The notes under the pieces are model-generated. The model did not search any database and was not told the DNA's origin. It was given only the letters and a program-made list of their open reading frames with translations. Positions 8,694 through 17,795 of a DNA stretch of 64,000 nucleotides are shown piece after piece; the first letter of the stretch is position 1; the number at the start of each line of letters is the position of its first letter. The DNA lies in the NCBI GenBank assembly GCA_024206195.1, contig JAAGZO010000886.1, forward strand, positions 16,360-80,359. The letters run 5' to 3'. Source of the stretch: a bacterium (lineage in GTDB: Archaea > Nanoarchaeota > Nanoarchaeia > Woesearchaeales > UBA10216). A program made the position numbers and the translations under genes.

Positions 8694-9427
8694 GAAAAAA
8701 GCCTCTGGTAGTTGTTGTAGATAATCTTAACAAGCTCCTCTGCTTCTATTTCTTTAATCTCTGCAATCTTTTTCACTGCTTCAACAACAAACATTGGTTC
8801 GTTTCTTTTTTCAGGAAATGGACTAAGAAAAGGAGCATCTGTTTCTGATAGAAGCTGGTTTGTTGGAACCAATGAAGCTAACTTCTTCATGCTGCTGCTC
8901 TTAACAATGTTCGTTGGCACTGAAAAAAACCATTTGTTTGCTATGCCTCTCTTTACAAGTTCTGTGCTTCCGTCAAAGCAATGCAAAATTACTTTTTCTG
9001 TTTCAGCGTGTTCCAGGATATCGAAAACATCCTCTTCTGCTTTTCTTGAATGAACTATGACTGGCTTTTTTAGTTCCTTTGCGATTTTCAATGCTTTTTT
9101 GAATATTTCTTTTTGCTTTTCTGTGTTTTTGTCTCTATAATAATCAAGGCCAATCTCACCAACAGCAACAATCTTGTCCTTGTTTTCTTTTATGAAGTCA
9201 AAGCCATCATCAATAACCTCATTGCTTAGTTTTGCGCATTCTGTAGGATGCATTCCTAATGCTTTTTTGATGATTGGGCTGTTGAGTTCCATCACTGATT
9301 TGTTTGAATCAGGGCAGACGCCATTATTGATGATTACTTCAACACCAGCTTTTTCTGCTCTCTCAACAACAGACTTCGGACTATCGCAAAGATATAAGTG
9401 TGCGTGTGCGTCAACTAATAGTTTCAT
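8690..9427 (-). CDS. TatD family metal-dependent hydrolase/DNase
   Basis: TatD proteins are TIM-barrel metallohydrolases with 3'-5' exonuclease activity on DNA or RNA. The N-terminal metal-binding HxH is seen in LLVDAHAHLYL, the conserved EIGLDYYRD carries the bridging Glu, and later motifs PVIVHSRKAEED and ILHCFDGS carry the remaining His ligands. ETDAPFLSPFP supplies the catalytic Asp. The length of 245 residues is normal for the family. It overlaps both neighbours by four bases (ATGA type), in the middle of a three-gene operon. Confidence 0.9.
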   Translation of the reverse strand: MKLLVDAHAHLYLCDSPKSVVERAEKAGVEVIINNGVCPDSNKSVMELNSPIIKKALGMHPTECAKLSNEVIDDGFDFIKENKDKIVAVGEIGLDYYRDKNTEKQKEIFKKALKIAKELKKPVIVHSRKAEEDVFDILEHAETEKVILHCFDGSTELVKRGIANKWFFSVPTNIVKSSSMKKLASLVPTNQLLSETDAPFLSPFPEKRNEPMFVVEAVKKIAEIKEIEAEELVKIIYNNYQRLFS

Positions 9428-10266
9428 AGGGATACCAACACCAGTCCTGCAAGGACTACTAAGATAGCAATCTTTTGATGTAAAAGAATCTTTTCCTTTA
9501 ATACAAACAATGCCAATAATACAGCTACTGCAGGGAATGCAGCGGATATTGTGGTTACAATTGAAACAAGATCAAATGCAAATCCAGCTCCAACAGACAG
9601 GAATGCAATGAATTCAAAGATTGCAACCAGCACTACAAGCAAAACAACATTTTTTACAGGTGAAAATATAGGTTTTGCTTTAGATAGCGCGATAGTGCTG
9701 AAGAGCAGAATCGTAACACACTTCACAAACAAGATAGGGAAAAGCCAACCAAGCTGTTTTGAGGTCATTCCAATCAAGAAAAACATAATTCCCCAGCTAA
9801 TCAAAGCACCAAATGCGAACATTAATTCTTTACCAATCTTTATTTTCTTTGATTCAAGTGAAACAGCAATTGTTCCAATGATTATCAGTACAATTCCGGC
9901 TATCTGGAAATTAGTCAGCATTTCTTTTAAGAAAATTATACTAAATAATACAACGAGTACAGGATAGCTTGCAGCTACAGGCGCAACCAGAGATAACTTT
10001 CCAAGGGATAGGCCCTTGTAAAATGAAAGGATACCTGTTGCACAAAAAATGCCTGCAATAATTAGTGTTAGAATTTGATCTACTGAAAACTTTGGAATAT
10101 CAACAAAGAACAGCAGGGAAGCCATCATAACAAGGCTAATCAGTTGTGCCCAAAAAGCCAGAACAAAGGCTCCTGTTTTGCTGACAGCCTTTTTTGCAAA
10201 AAGGTCAGATATGCCCCAGCCGAACATCGCCGCTAATCCCAAGATGATACCAATTGAAATGCTCAT
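9424..10266 (-). CDS. EamA/DMT family transporter
   Basis: This 280-residue protein has ten predicted membrane helices arranged as two EamA repeats (about 5-135 and 150-280), the layout of drug/metabolite superfamily transporters. A conserved Pro-rich turn after helix 3 (LVAPVAASYPVLVVLFSI) is typical. Substrates of such carriers range from amino acids to nucleotides and cannot be read from the sequence. It is the first gene of the operon. A TATA element on the minus strand at 10289-10301 sits about 27 bases before the ATG, which fits a leaderless transcript. Confidence 0.85.
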   Translation of the reverse strand: MSISIGIILGLAAMFGWGISDLFAKKAVSKTGAFVLAFWAQLISLVMMASLLFFVDIPKFSVDQILTLIIAGIFCATGILSFYKGLSLGKLSLVAPVAASYPVLVVLFSIIFLKEMLTNFQIAGIVLIIIGTIAVSLESKKIKIGKELMFAFGALISWGIMFFLIGMTSKQLGWLFPILFVKCVTILLFSTIALSKAKPIFSPVKNVVLLVVLVAIFEFIAFLSVGAGFAFDLVSIVTTISAAFPAVAVLLALFVLKEKILLHQKIAILVVLAGLVLVSL

Positions 10267-10288
10267 GGGTTGAGTGGAATTGGTGGGC

Positions 10289-10322
10289 TATATAAATTTA
10301 TGCCAAAGGAAAACTTTAAATA
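10289..10322. promoter_or_regulatory. Divergent TATA boxes for the EamA operon and the 10354 gene
   Basis: CTATATAAATTTA (10289-10301) reads on the minus strand as the TATA box of the EamA operon. CTTTAAATAG (10314-10323) is the plus-strand TATA box for the gene at 10354. The plus-strand transcript also has an SD-like GGTGTGGTGAT (10339-10349) just before its ATG. Confidence 0.6.
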
Positions 10323-10353
10323 GTGCCTTTCTTTCTTTTGGTGTGGTGATACT

Positions 10354-10764
10354 ATGGCAATTGTAGGATTTAACTTTACAAAAATAAATGTTGAGAAAAA
10401 AGCCCCTATTACAGGGAAGATAAGCATAGACAATAATGTTGCAATCAAGAATGTTTCTGAGATAGACCTCGCTGTTGGTGCTGCAAAGCAAAAGGGCATT
10501 CAGGTTGTTTTTGAGTTTACCTCAAAATACAAGCCGGATATTGGCGGCATGCTCTTTTCAGGAGAAATTCTGTACATGGCAGAGCCAAAGAAGCAGGAAG
10601 AAATTCTAAAGGGATGGAAGAAGGACAAGAAGCTACCAAAGGAAGTAATGTCTGAATTGATTAATTCAGCGCTTTCCAGATGCAACATCGAAGCTTTGAT
10701 CCTAAGCAGAGAAATAGCGCTGCCTCCACCAATACCTATGCCAAAGCTAACTGAGCAGGGTTAA
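10354..10764 (+). CDS. Conserved archaeal hypothetical protein (136 aa)
   Basis: I do not assign a function. The product is a soluble alpha/beta protein: beta-rich N-terminal half (about 2-75), two helices at about 76-112, and a Pro-rich tail (LPPPIPMPKLTEQG). The pattern recalls the small SecB-like proteins annotated as hypothetical in many archaea, but that is only a resemblance. A TATA box and an SD-like GGTGTGGTGAT lie upstream. The last 18 bases overlap the end of the convergent LuxR-HTH gene. Confidence 0.7.
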   Translation: MAIVGFNFTKINVEKKAPITGKISIDNNVAIKNVSEIDLAVGAAKQKGIQVVFEFTSKYKPDIGGMLFSGEILYMAEPKKQEEILKGWKKDKKLPKEVMSELINSALSRCNIEALILSREIALPPPIPMPKLTEQG

Positions 10765-11778
10765 ACAAGCAGCTTTTTGGCAGTAGAACGCATTGGTTAA
10801 TGCTGCTTTGAAAATAACTGAATTTTTTGAACCTTCATTATCTATTCTTTTTTTTGTTTCTTGTGATGTCCCTTGAACTGTTTTTCGGGATATATTAAGC
10901 ATACCTGCAATTTCTCCTTGTTTATACCCTTCTGATTCCAACCCTAATATCTCGTATCTTCTTGGGTGTAGTGCGTCCAGTCTTGATCTTTCTTCAATCA
11001 ATAATTGAACTAAGTTATCTTGCGTATATTCTGGATGCGTTCCATTGTTTCTGTTAGCAATGTTAAGTAATACAGAACTATCAATTTCTCCTGTTTCTAC
11101 TGCCCTTCGCATGAGATGCGCTGTATTTTTTGCACCTACTTTTTCACGTGCGTTTTTTATATCTTCTTCTGCTGTTCTTGGACTTATTATTATCTGATCA
11201 GCCATTTGCGGTACTGAATAACCCGAAGCAAGCAGTTCTATTACTTCCTTTTCTCTTGGTGTAAACAGTTTTTTGGATTCAACAGGTTCTTCAAGGATTT
11301 CTTTTGTGTACAGTCCTTCTGTTTTTGAAAATCCAACAATCTTTTCAAGAGGAACACCTGTTATTGATGTAATGTACGTTGCAGAAGCAGCATTTGTTTC
11401 TTGTGTTGTGTTATGTATTTTTTTGTATAAGCAACTTAGAATTCCTTCTACAGCTCTCATTGATTTTCCTGTCTCTTTGCTAATCTGCTTTGCTGTATAA
11501 CCCTCTGCTTTGAGGCCCAATATATTAGCTTTTTCAGGCGGTAGTGGTTCACACCAACAGTCATCAAACAAATTATCATCCAGATAACCTTCTTGGTGAG
11601 CTTTAAGTACCATTTGTGGCGGATTTTTTGCACCTAACTTTTTTTTAGCTTCATATATGTAACTTTGGACAGTTCTTACACTTCTTATGTTTAGTTGCTT
11701 AGCTATTTCTTTTTCATAATAACCCATAGCAACATGTTTAACAACTTCTATTTCAATAGGTTTAAGTTCAGCTTTCAA
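10747..11778 (-). CDS. Regulator with four tandem LuxR-type helix-turn-helix units
   Basis: This 343-residue protein is built from repeated LuxR/FixJ-type DNA-binding units with no evident sensor domain. Unit 1 is at about 4-62 (VAMGYYEKEIAKQLNIRSV), unit 2 at about 79-140 (LKAEGYTAKQISKETGKSM), unit 3 at about 172-228, the most canonical (FTPREKEVIELLASGYSVPQ), and unit 4 at about 269-327 (ESEGYKQGEIAGMLNISRKT). The linkers are short. The start codon appears to be TTG at 11778; no in-frame ATG lies upstream. The TATA box is at 11829-11838. A single protein with four such units could bind a repeated operator as a monomer. Genes controlled are unknown. Confidence 0.8.
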   Translation of the reverse strand: MKAELKPIEIEVVKHVAMGYYEKEIAKQLNIRSVRTVQSYIYEAKKKLGAKNPPQMVLKAHQEGYLDDNLFDDCWCEPLPPEKANILGLKAEGYTAKQISKETGKSMRAVEGILSCLYKKIHNTTQETNAASATYITSITGVPLEKIVGFSKTEGLYTKEILEEPVESKKLFTPREKEVIELLASGYSVPQMADQIIISPRTAEEDIKNAREKVGAKNTAHLMRRAVETGEIDSSVLLNIANRNNGTHPEYTQDNLVQLLIEERSRLDALHPRRYEILGLESEGYKQGEIAGMLNISRKTVQGTSQETKKRIDNEGSKNSVIFKAALTNAFYCQKAACLTLLS

Positions 11779-11805
11779 TTCAACCCCGTTATTAATGACT
11801 GTTCT

Positions 11806-11838
11806 GTAGTAACTACTTTCGTTTCAAGTTTATAAACC
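11806..11838 (-). promoter_or_regulatory. Promoter of the LuxR-HTH gene with short palindrome
   Basis: TTTATAAACC (11829-11838) is the probable TATA element of the four-HTH regulator. The 11-base near-palindrome GTAGTAACTAC (11806-11816) lies just downstream, close to the expected transcription start, where a bound repressor would block initiation. Autoregulation is inferred. Confidence 0.4.
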
Positions 11839-11910
11839 TTTTGTTTTTTCCTGCACTCACCGAAAACTTTATGAATATCAGAACTACACCTTTTGGGAAG
11901 GTGATTACAC

Positions 11911-14184
11911 ATGGTAGAGAAAGAGCTAAAACTAAAGGTTGCAGAAGCAATACAGGATGATGTAAATAAGGGCATAGTCAGAATAGATACTGGATTCATG
12001 ACTCAAATAGGAGTAAGGCCAGGGGATATTGTTCAGATTGAAGGCGAAAGACCTACTGTCAGTATTACTGATAGAGCTTATCCTGGGGATATTGGACTTA
12101 ATATAATCAGAGTTGATGGTATCATAAGAAGAAACGCCAAGACAGGAATTGGCGAGACAGTAAAGGTATCCAAGGCAGATATTAAAGAGGCAAAAAAAGT
12201 TACTATTGCACCTGCAAGAAAGGGTGTAATGATAAGAGGTTCTTCTGATCTTTTCAAACAAGGACTGCTTGGCAGAGCCATGATGAAAGGAGACATAGTT
12301 TCTCTTGGCGGAACAACAAACAGAAAAACATCATTAAGCCATAGTCCATTTGAAGACATATTCAGAATGCTTGATGATGATGTAATGGGCTTTGGGTTTG
12401 GAGATGTAAAGTTTATTGTTGTTGACACAACACCAAAGCAGGCAGTTATTATAACAGACACAACAGAGGTTGTGTTCAATCCAGAAGCAGTTGAGGTAGT
12501 AGAAACCGCAGCTCCAGAGGTATCCTATGAAGATATAGGAGGCCTTGGTGAAGAGATAAGCAAAGTAAGAGAGATGGTCGAGCTACCGCTAAAACATCCA
12601 GAGATATTCGAAAGACTGGGTGTTGATGCGCCAAAAGGAGTTCTGCTTCATGGACCGCCTGGAACAGGAAAAACATTGCTTGCAAAAGCAGTTGCAAATG
12701 AAACAAATTCTCATTTCTTATTGATCAATGGGCCAGAGATAATGAGCAAATACTATGGTCAAAGCGAGCAAAACCTAAGAAAGAAGTTTGAAGAGGCGCA
12801 AAAGAATGCACCTTCAATAATATTCATTGATGAGATAGATGCAATTGCTTCAAAGAGAGAAGAGGTTCATGGAGAGGTAGAGCGAAGAGTTGTTGCACAG
12901 CTACTTGCATCAATGGATGGACTAAAAAGCAGAGGAAAGGTTGTTGTTATTGCAGCATCCAATGTTCCGAATCTTCTTGACCCTGCACTAAGAAGACCTG
13001 GAAGGTTTGACCGCGAGATAGAGATTGGTGTACCAGGAAAAGCAGGAAGACTTGATATTCTAAAGATTCATACAAGAAACATGCCTCTTGCAAAGAGTGT
13101 TAATCTAAAAGAGATAGCAAACATCACGCACGGATTTGTCGGAGCAGATCTTTCAGCACTGGCAAAAGAAGCAGCAATGATAGTCCTAAGAAAAGTACTG
13201 CCAGATTTGAAATTAAAAGAGGATGAGCCAATACCTAAAGAGCTGCTAGAGAAACTCATGATTACAAAGAAGGATTTCAGAGAGGCACTGAAGGTTGTAA
13301 GACCATCAACAATGAGAGAGGTTCTTATTGAATCTCCGAATGTAAAATGGGAGAATGTTGGTGGACTTGGAAACGCAAAGCAGCAGCTGATCGAGGCAGT
13401 AGACTGGCCTCTGCAGCATCCAGATTCTTTCAAAAGACTTGGTGTAAAACCACCAAGAGGAATACTTATCTATGGAGCACCTGGAACAGGAAAAACGCTG
13501 CTAGCGAAAGCAGTTGCAACAGAGGCAGAAGCAAACTTCATACCTGTGAAAGGACCTGAACTGTTAAGCAAATGGGTTGGTGAATCAGAAAAAGCAGTAA
13601 GGGAAATATTCAAAAAAGCGAGACAATCAGCACCGACAATCATTTTCTTTGATGAAATAGATTCATTGGCACCAAGAAGAGGCATTAGTGCGGATAGTCA
13701 TGTTTCTGAAAGGGTTGTTAATCAATTGCTGACAGAGATGGACGGCCTTGAAACAATGAATGATGTTGTTGTAATGGCAGCAACAAACAGACCTGACATG
13801 CTTGATACCGCATTATTGAGACCAGGAAGATTCGACAGATTAGTTCTAACAGCAATTCCTGATGAAAAAACAAGATTAGAAATATTCAAAGTGCACACTA
13901 AGAAGATGCCACTCAAGAACGTGACTCTTGATGCTCTTGCAAAGAAAACAGAAGGCTATGTTGGAGCAGACATAGAAGCAGTGTGCAGAGAAGCAGCAAT
14001 ACTTGCTTTGAGAAAAGACATAAACTCAAAGGATGTTCTGCTTAAACACTTTGATGAGGCATTAGAGATTGTAAAGCCATCTGTAACAAAGGAGATTGAG
14101 GGAAACTATAAAGAAGTAGCAGAGACATTTACACAAAAAAGAGCTAAAGGCATGAAAGAGGAGAAGCCTAGCTATATGGGATAA
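11911..14184 (+). CDS. Cdc48/p97/VAT AAA+ ATPase
   Basis: This is the archaeal Cdc48/VAT unfoldase, which unfolds proteins for the proteasome or for disassembly of complexes. The 757 residues comprise the N-domain (1-180), D1 with Walker A GPPGTGKT (248-255) and Walker B IIFIDEID (303-310), and D2 with Walker A GAPGTGKT (522-529) and Walker B IIFFDEID (577-584). Pore loops are KYYG in D1 and KWVG in D2. The C-terminus ends PSYMG, so a strict HbYX proteasome-docking tail is not formed at the last three residues. A strong SD-like sequence, GGGAAGGTGATT (11895-11906), precedes the ATG. A small helical protein and GatD follow in the same operon. Confidence 0.95.
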   Translation: MVEKELKLKVAEAIQDDVNKGIVRIDTGFMTQIGVRPGDIVQIEGERPTVSITDRAYPGDIGLNIIRVDGIIRRNAKTGIGETVKVSKADIKEAKKVTIAPARKGVMIRGSSDLFKQGLLGRAMMKGDIVSLGGTTNRKTSLSHSPFEDIFRMLDDDVMGFGFGDVKFIVVDTTPKQAVIITDTTEVVFNPEAVEVVETAAPEVSYEDIGGLGEEISKVREMVELPLKHPEIFERLGVDAPKGVLLHGPPGTGKTLLAKAVANETNSHFLLINGPEIMSKYYGQSEQNLRKKFEEAQKNAPSIIFIDEIDAIASKREEVHGEVERRVVAQLLASMDGLKSRGKVVVIAASNVPNLLDPALRRPGRFDREIEIGVPGKAGRLDILKIHTRNMPLAKSVNLKEIANITHGFVGADLSALAKEAAMIVLRKVLPDLKLKEDEPIPKELLEKLMITKKDFREALKVVRPSTMREVLIESPNVKWENVGGLGNAKQQLIEAVDWPLQHPDSFKRLGVKPPRGILIYGAPGTGKTLLAKAVATEAEANFIPVKGPELLSKWVGESEKAVREIFKKARQSAPTIIFFDEIDSLAPRRGISADSHVSERVVNQLLTEMDGLETMNDVVVMAATNRPDMLDTALLRPGRFDRLVLTAIPDEKTRLEIFKVHTKKMPLKNVTLDALAKKTEGYVGADIEAVCREAAILALRKDINSKDVLLKHFDEALEIVKPSVTKEIEGNYKEVAETFTQKRAKGMKEEKPSYMG

Positions 14185-14185
14185 A

Positions 14186-14518
14186 ATGTTTAATCCATTT
14201 TCACCAGCACACGAAAGAAAGATACGCGCACTTCATGTAATTCTGCATAAATACCATGCAATACTTGAAGACCAGCACAGAGTCAAGGCTGCTGCACACC
14301 ACTATTTAACAATAGAGGAAAGAGTGAAGCATCTTCAGGAACACCTCAAGCACATAGAAAGAACCGAGGACAAGAAACGGGCCTTGGAACATATTAACGA
14401 ACTTCTAAATGAGGAAAAAAGAGTTTCTAATGAACTACATTCTGCAATAAAAAAAGCTGCTGAAGATGAGAACGCAGAAAAGAGAGCAGCAAGGAAAGCA
14501 TTGCAAGGAGCAAGATGA
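14186..14518 (+). CDS. Small helical His/Lys-rich protein (110 aa)
   Basis: The product is almost entirely helical, with a coiled-coil pattern across residues about 8-105 and many His, Lys and Glu residues. It has no membrane segment and no recognised domain. It starts one base after the cdc48 stop codon and its own stop overlaps the gatD start by four bases, so it sits in the middle of a tight operon. A cofactor or adaptor for the Cdc48 ATPase is possible by position only. Confidence 0.75.
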   Translation: MFNPFSPAHERKIRALHVILHKYHAILEDQHRVKAAAHHYLTIEERVKHLQEHLKHIERTEDKKRALEHINELLNEEKRVSNELHSAIKKAAEDENAEKRAARKALQGAR

Positions 14519-15822
14519 GTACAAAGCCAGGTGATAGAGTAGAGGTGAAAACAAAAGAGGAAACTGTTGAAGGTATCCTCATGCCAACTCCTGAGATGGA
14601 AGCAGGAACTGTGATAATCAAGCTGGATAACGGGTATAATATTGGGATAGACGAAAAAAATGTCGAAAATATTTCTCTGATTGAACCTTACAAAGAAGCA
14701 AAGCCAAAAACAGAAAAGGGCGAGCAGAAGAAAGGGCTTCCAGTGATTTCTATTTTGCACACCGGAGGAACAATTGCTTCAAAGGTTGACTACAAAACAG
14801 GAGGAGTAATTGCAAAGTTCTCTTCTGGCGAGCTGCTTAATCTTTTCCCAGAGCTAAAAAAGATTGCAAACATTAATTCAAGGCTTGTAGCAGGAATGCA
14901 ATCAGAGATGATACGTTTTCCACATTATAATATCATTGCAAAGGAGATCAAGAAAGAGATTGACAAGGGTGTTGACGGGATAATCTTGACGCACGGCACA
15001 GATACGCTGCATTACACAAGCGCAGCACTATCATTTATTCTAGAGGACTTGTCTGTTCCAGTTATTTTAGTAGGTTCGCAAAGAAGCTCAGACAGAGGAA
15101 GTTCTGATGCAGCATTGAATCTTTTATCAGCAGCACAATTCATAGCAAACTCTGATTTTGGCGATGTAGCAGTCTGCATGCATGAAACTGCCAGCGATAC
15201 ATCCTGCATGATTCTCCCTGCAACAAAGAACAGGAAGATGCACACAAGCAGAAGGGATGCATTCAGGCCAATAAACACAACAGCAATTGCAAGAGTAGAA
15301 TATCATGATAAACAGATATCATTCATAAAAAAGGATTACAATAAAAAAGACAATACAAGAAAACTGAATCTTAAGCTGATCAATGAAAAAATTAAGGTTG
15401 GATTGCTGAAGACACACACAAACATGCTTGCAGAACAATTTTTAGCATACAAGAACTATGATGGCTTGGTTGTAGAGGGCACAGGTTTGGGTCATATTCC
15501 AAATGAAGAGATAGATGAATTCACAAAAGAGAACAAGAAAATAAATGATGCGGTTGCAGAAATGATAAAAAACGGGCTAATTGTTGTCATGGCACCTCAA
15601 ACAATCTATGGCAGACTGCAAATGAATGTCTACACTCCACAGCGTGAGATACAGCAGATTGGAGTTTTAGGGCATCTAAGCGACATGACACCTGAAACAA
15701 CTTTTATCAAGCTTGCATGGCTCCTGAGCAACTACAAAAAGAGCGAAGTGAAGGAGCTCATCACAAAGAATATACGCGGCGAAATATCCGAGAGAACAGA
15801 GAAGGAAACATTTCTGATATAG
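14515..15822 (+). CDS. gatD: Glutamyl-tRNA(Gln) amidotransferase subunit D
   Basis: GatD is the asparaginase-like subunit that releases ammonia from amide donors for the archaeal transamidation route to Gln-tRNA(Gln). Residues 1-75 form the small beta-barrel N-domain typical of GatD, and about 85-420 the L-asparaginase fold. The two catalytic motifs are visible: SILHTGGTIAS with the nucleophilic Thr, and ILTHGTDT with the Thr-Asp pair. The length of 435 residues matches the family. It overlaps the upstream gene by four bases and precedes gatE, which has its own promoter. Confidence 0.95.
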   Translation: MSTKPGDRVEVKTKEETVEGILMPTPEMEAGTVIIKLDNGYNIGIDEKNVENISLIEPYKEAKPKTEKGEQKKGLPVISILHTGGTIASKVDYKTGGVIAKFSSGELLNLFPELKKIANINSRLVAGMQSEMIRFPHYNIIAKEIKKEIDKGVDGIILTHGTDTLHYTSAALSFILEDLSVPVILVGSQRSSDRGSSDAALNLLSAAQFIANSDFGDVAVCMHETASDTSCMILPATKNRKMHTSRRDAFRPINTTAIARVEYHDKQISFIKKDYNKKDNTRKLNLKLINEKIKVGLLKTHTNMLAEQFLAYKNYDGLVVEGTGLGHIPNEEIDEFTKENKKINDAVAEMIKNGLIVVMAPQTIYGRLQMNVYTPQREIQQIGVLGHLSDMTPETTFIKLAWLLSNYKKSEVKELITKNIRGEISERTEKETFLI

Positions 15823-15828
15823 AGATAA

Positions 15829-15839
15829 GCTTTAAATAA
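15829..15839 (+). promoter_or_regulatory. TATA box of gatE
   Basis: GCTTTAAATAA (15829-15839) lies about 26 bases before the gatE ATG at 15861 and just after the gatD stop. It indicates a separate leaderless gatE transcript. Confidence 0.6.
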
Positions 15840-15860
15840 CAGTTAATTCTTTCTTGTGGT

Positions 15861-17681
15861 ATGACTGATTACGAAGCATTAGGATTAAAGTGCGGTATTG
15901 AGATTCACCAGCAGATAGAGGGCAAGAAATTATTCTGCAATTGTCCGACTCTTATCAGGGATGACCAGGCCGACATTGTAGTAAACAGACGATTAAGAGC
16001 ATCTGCAGGAGAGACCGGAGAGGTAGATGTTGCTGCAGCTCACGAAGCAAAGAAAGAGAAGTACTACATTTACAATGCTTATTCTGACACAACATGCCTT
16101 GTTGAACTGGATGCAGAGCCAATACACGCAATGAACAGAGATGCGCTTGATGTTGCATTGCAGGTTTCGCTTCTTTTGAATGCAAAGATTGTTGACAGCA
16201 TACAGGTGATGAGGAAGACTGTTGTTGATGGAAGCAACACATCAGGTTTTCAGAGAACAGCACTTGTTGCAACAAACGGCTTTGTTGAAACAAGTAAAGG
16301 AAAGGTTACTATTCCTGCAATTTGCATAGAAGAAGAGGCTGCAAAGATAGAACAGAGAACATCAGAGTGTGATATTTACAATTTGTCAAGATTAGGAATA
16401 CCGCTTGCAGAGATTGGAACCGGGCCTGACATAAGGAGCCCTGAGCAGGCAAAAGAGACTGCAGAAAAACTTGGCATGATCCTTAGAAGCACAGGAAAGG
16501 TGAAAAGAGGCTTAGGAACAATAAGACAGGATGTAAATGTTTCAATTAAAGGCGGAGAAAGAATAGAGATCAAGGGAGCACAAGAGCTAAGATTGATTCC
16601 AAAGTATGTTGAGTACGAGGTTTTGAGACAGAAAACTCTTCTTGAAATAAAAGAACAGCTTGGAAATGTTAAGCAGACAGAAAAGGTTGTTGATATCTCT
16701 GAGCTGCTGAAAGATTCAGATTCAAAAATCATCAAGAGCACATTTGCAAAGCAAGGAGTTGTGCTTGCAGTAAAGCTAAAGGGCTTTGCAGGATTTGTTG
16801 GCAAGGAAGTACAGCCTGGAAGAAGACTCGGAACAGAGTTCTCTGACTATGCAAAGGTCAGTGCAGGTGTAGGAGGAATATTCCACTCAGATGAGATGCC
16901 TGCTTATGGAATTACTGAAGATGATGCAAAGAAAATCAAGAAAAAGCTTGGCTGCAGTGAGAAGGATGCATTTGTAATGGTTGCAGATAAGAAAGCTAAG
17001 GCAGTTAAGGCTATTGAAGCAGTACTTCTCAGGGCAAATCTTACTTTTGAAGGGATTCCAAAAGAGGTTCGCAAGGCAAACCCTGACGGAACAACATCTT
17101 TCATGAGACCAATGCCGGGTGCTGCCAGAATGTATCCAGAAACAGATTGTGTTGCGATAATGCCTGACATCAGCAAAGTAAAGATCCCAGAGCTTATCAC
17201 AGAAAAGGCAGAGAAGTACAAGGGCCATGGACTTAGCGGAGAGCTTGCAAAGCAGCTCTCAAAGTCAAACAAAACAGAGTTCTTCGAGGGCTTGGTTGAA
17301 AAATACAAGAATGTTGACAAGGGAGTCATAGCAGCAACTTTATTGACAACAGGAAAGGAGATAAAGAAGCGTTACAATCTTGATGCCAGCAAGCTGTCTG
17401 ATGATGATTTTGAAAAGGTTATTGAGCAGCTGGACAAAAAATCAATCTCAAAGGAAGCTGTTCTTGAAATCCTGGTTCTTGTTGCAAAAGGAGAAAAGAT
17501 AGATGACTCAATAAACAAGTTCAAGAAGCTTTCTGACAAGGAACTTGAAGCAGAGATTGACAAGATAATCAAGGCAAACAAGGGTCTGCCTCCAAACGCG
17601 CTTATAGGCAAAGCAATGGGTCAATTACGAGGAAGAGCAGACGGTAAAAGCATAGTGGAAATGCTCAAGAAAAAGGGATAA
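15861..17681 (+). CDS. gatE: Glutamyl-tRNA(Gln) amidotransferase subunit E
   Basis: GatE binds Glu-tRNA(Gln), activates the glutamyl carboxylate with ATP and receives ammonia from GatD. The 606-residue product starts with the GatB/E hallmark GLKCGIEIHQQI, contains the kinase-type cradle (about 1-270) with the metal-binding CxC...C pattern near C27 and C29, the GatE-specific AspRS-like insertion (about 280-400), and the C-terminal helical tail and YqeY-like domain (about 430-600, ending NALIGKAMGQLRGRADGKSI). The presence of GatD and GatE means that the organism makes Gln-tRNA(Gln) by the archaeal indirect pathway. A tRNA-Thr gene follows 33 bases downstream. Confidence 0.96.
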   Translation: MTDYEALGLKCGIEIHQQIEGKKLFCNCPTLIRDDQADIVVNRRLRASAGETGEVDVAAAHEAKKEKYYIYNAYSDTTCLVELDAEPIHAMNRDALDVALQVSLLLNAKIVDSIQVMRKTVVDGSNTSGFQRTALVATNGFVETSKGKVTIPAICIEEEAAKIEQRTSECDIYNLSRLGIPLAEIGTGPDIRSPEQAKETAEKLGMILRSTGKVKRGLGTIRQDVNVSIKGGERIEIKGAQELRLIPKYVEYEVLRQKTLLEIKEQLGNVKQTEKVVDISELLKDSDSKIIKSTFAKQGVVLAVKLKGFAGFVGKEVQPGRRLGTEFSDYAKVSAGVGGIFHSDEMPAYGITEDDAKKIKKKLGCSEKDAFVMVADKKAKAVKAIEAVLLRANLTFEGIPKEVRKANPDGTTSFMRPMPGAARMYPETDCVAIMPDISKVKIPELITEKAEKYKGHGLSGELAKQLSKSNKTEFFEGLVEKYKNVDKGVIAATLLTTGKEIKKRYNLDASKLSDDDFEKVIEQLDKKSISKEAVLEILVLVAKGEKIDDSINKFKKLSDKELEAEIDKIIKANKGLPPNALIGKAMGQLRGRADGKSIVEMLKKKG

Positions 17682-17690
17682 TTTTATAAA
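17682..17690 (+). promoter_or_regulatory. TATA box of tRNA-Thr(TGT)
   Basis: TTTTATAAA (17682-17690), directly after the gatE stop, lies about 28 bases before the 5' end of the tRNA and fits an archaeal tRNA promoter. Confidence 0.55.
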
Positions 17691-17714
17691 TCAAACTCGA
17701 ATTCTTAAGTTCAC

Positions 17715-17787
17715 GCCTCCGTAGCATAGTAGCCATTGCGGCAGACTTGTAATCTGCAGGTCGTGAGTGCAACTCTCACCGGAGGCT
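17715..17787 (+). tRNA. tRNA-Thr (anticodon TGT)
   Basis: The 73-base gene folds into a full cloverleaf: acceptor GCCTCCG pairing with CGGAGGC, anticodon stem GCAGA/TCTGC around loop CTTGTAA (anticodon TGT, reading ACA), T-stem GTGAG/CTCAC, discriminator T. The CCA end is not encoded. The D-stem has one T-T mismatch (GCAT/TTGC). Two positions that are nearly invariant in tRNA differ: the D-loop AGTAGCCA has A instead of G at position 18, and the T-loop TGCAACT has G instead of T at position 55. The same pair of changes occurs in the other tRNA-Thr gene of the window. Confidence 0.95.
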
Positions 17788-17795
17788 TTTATTTT

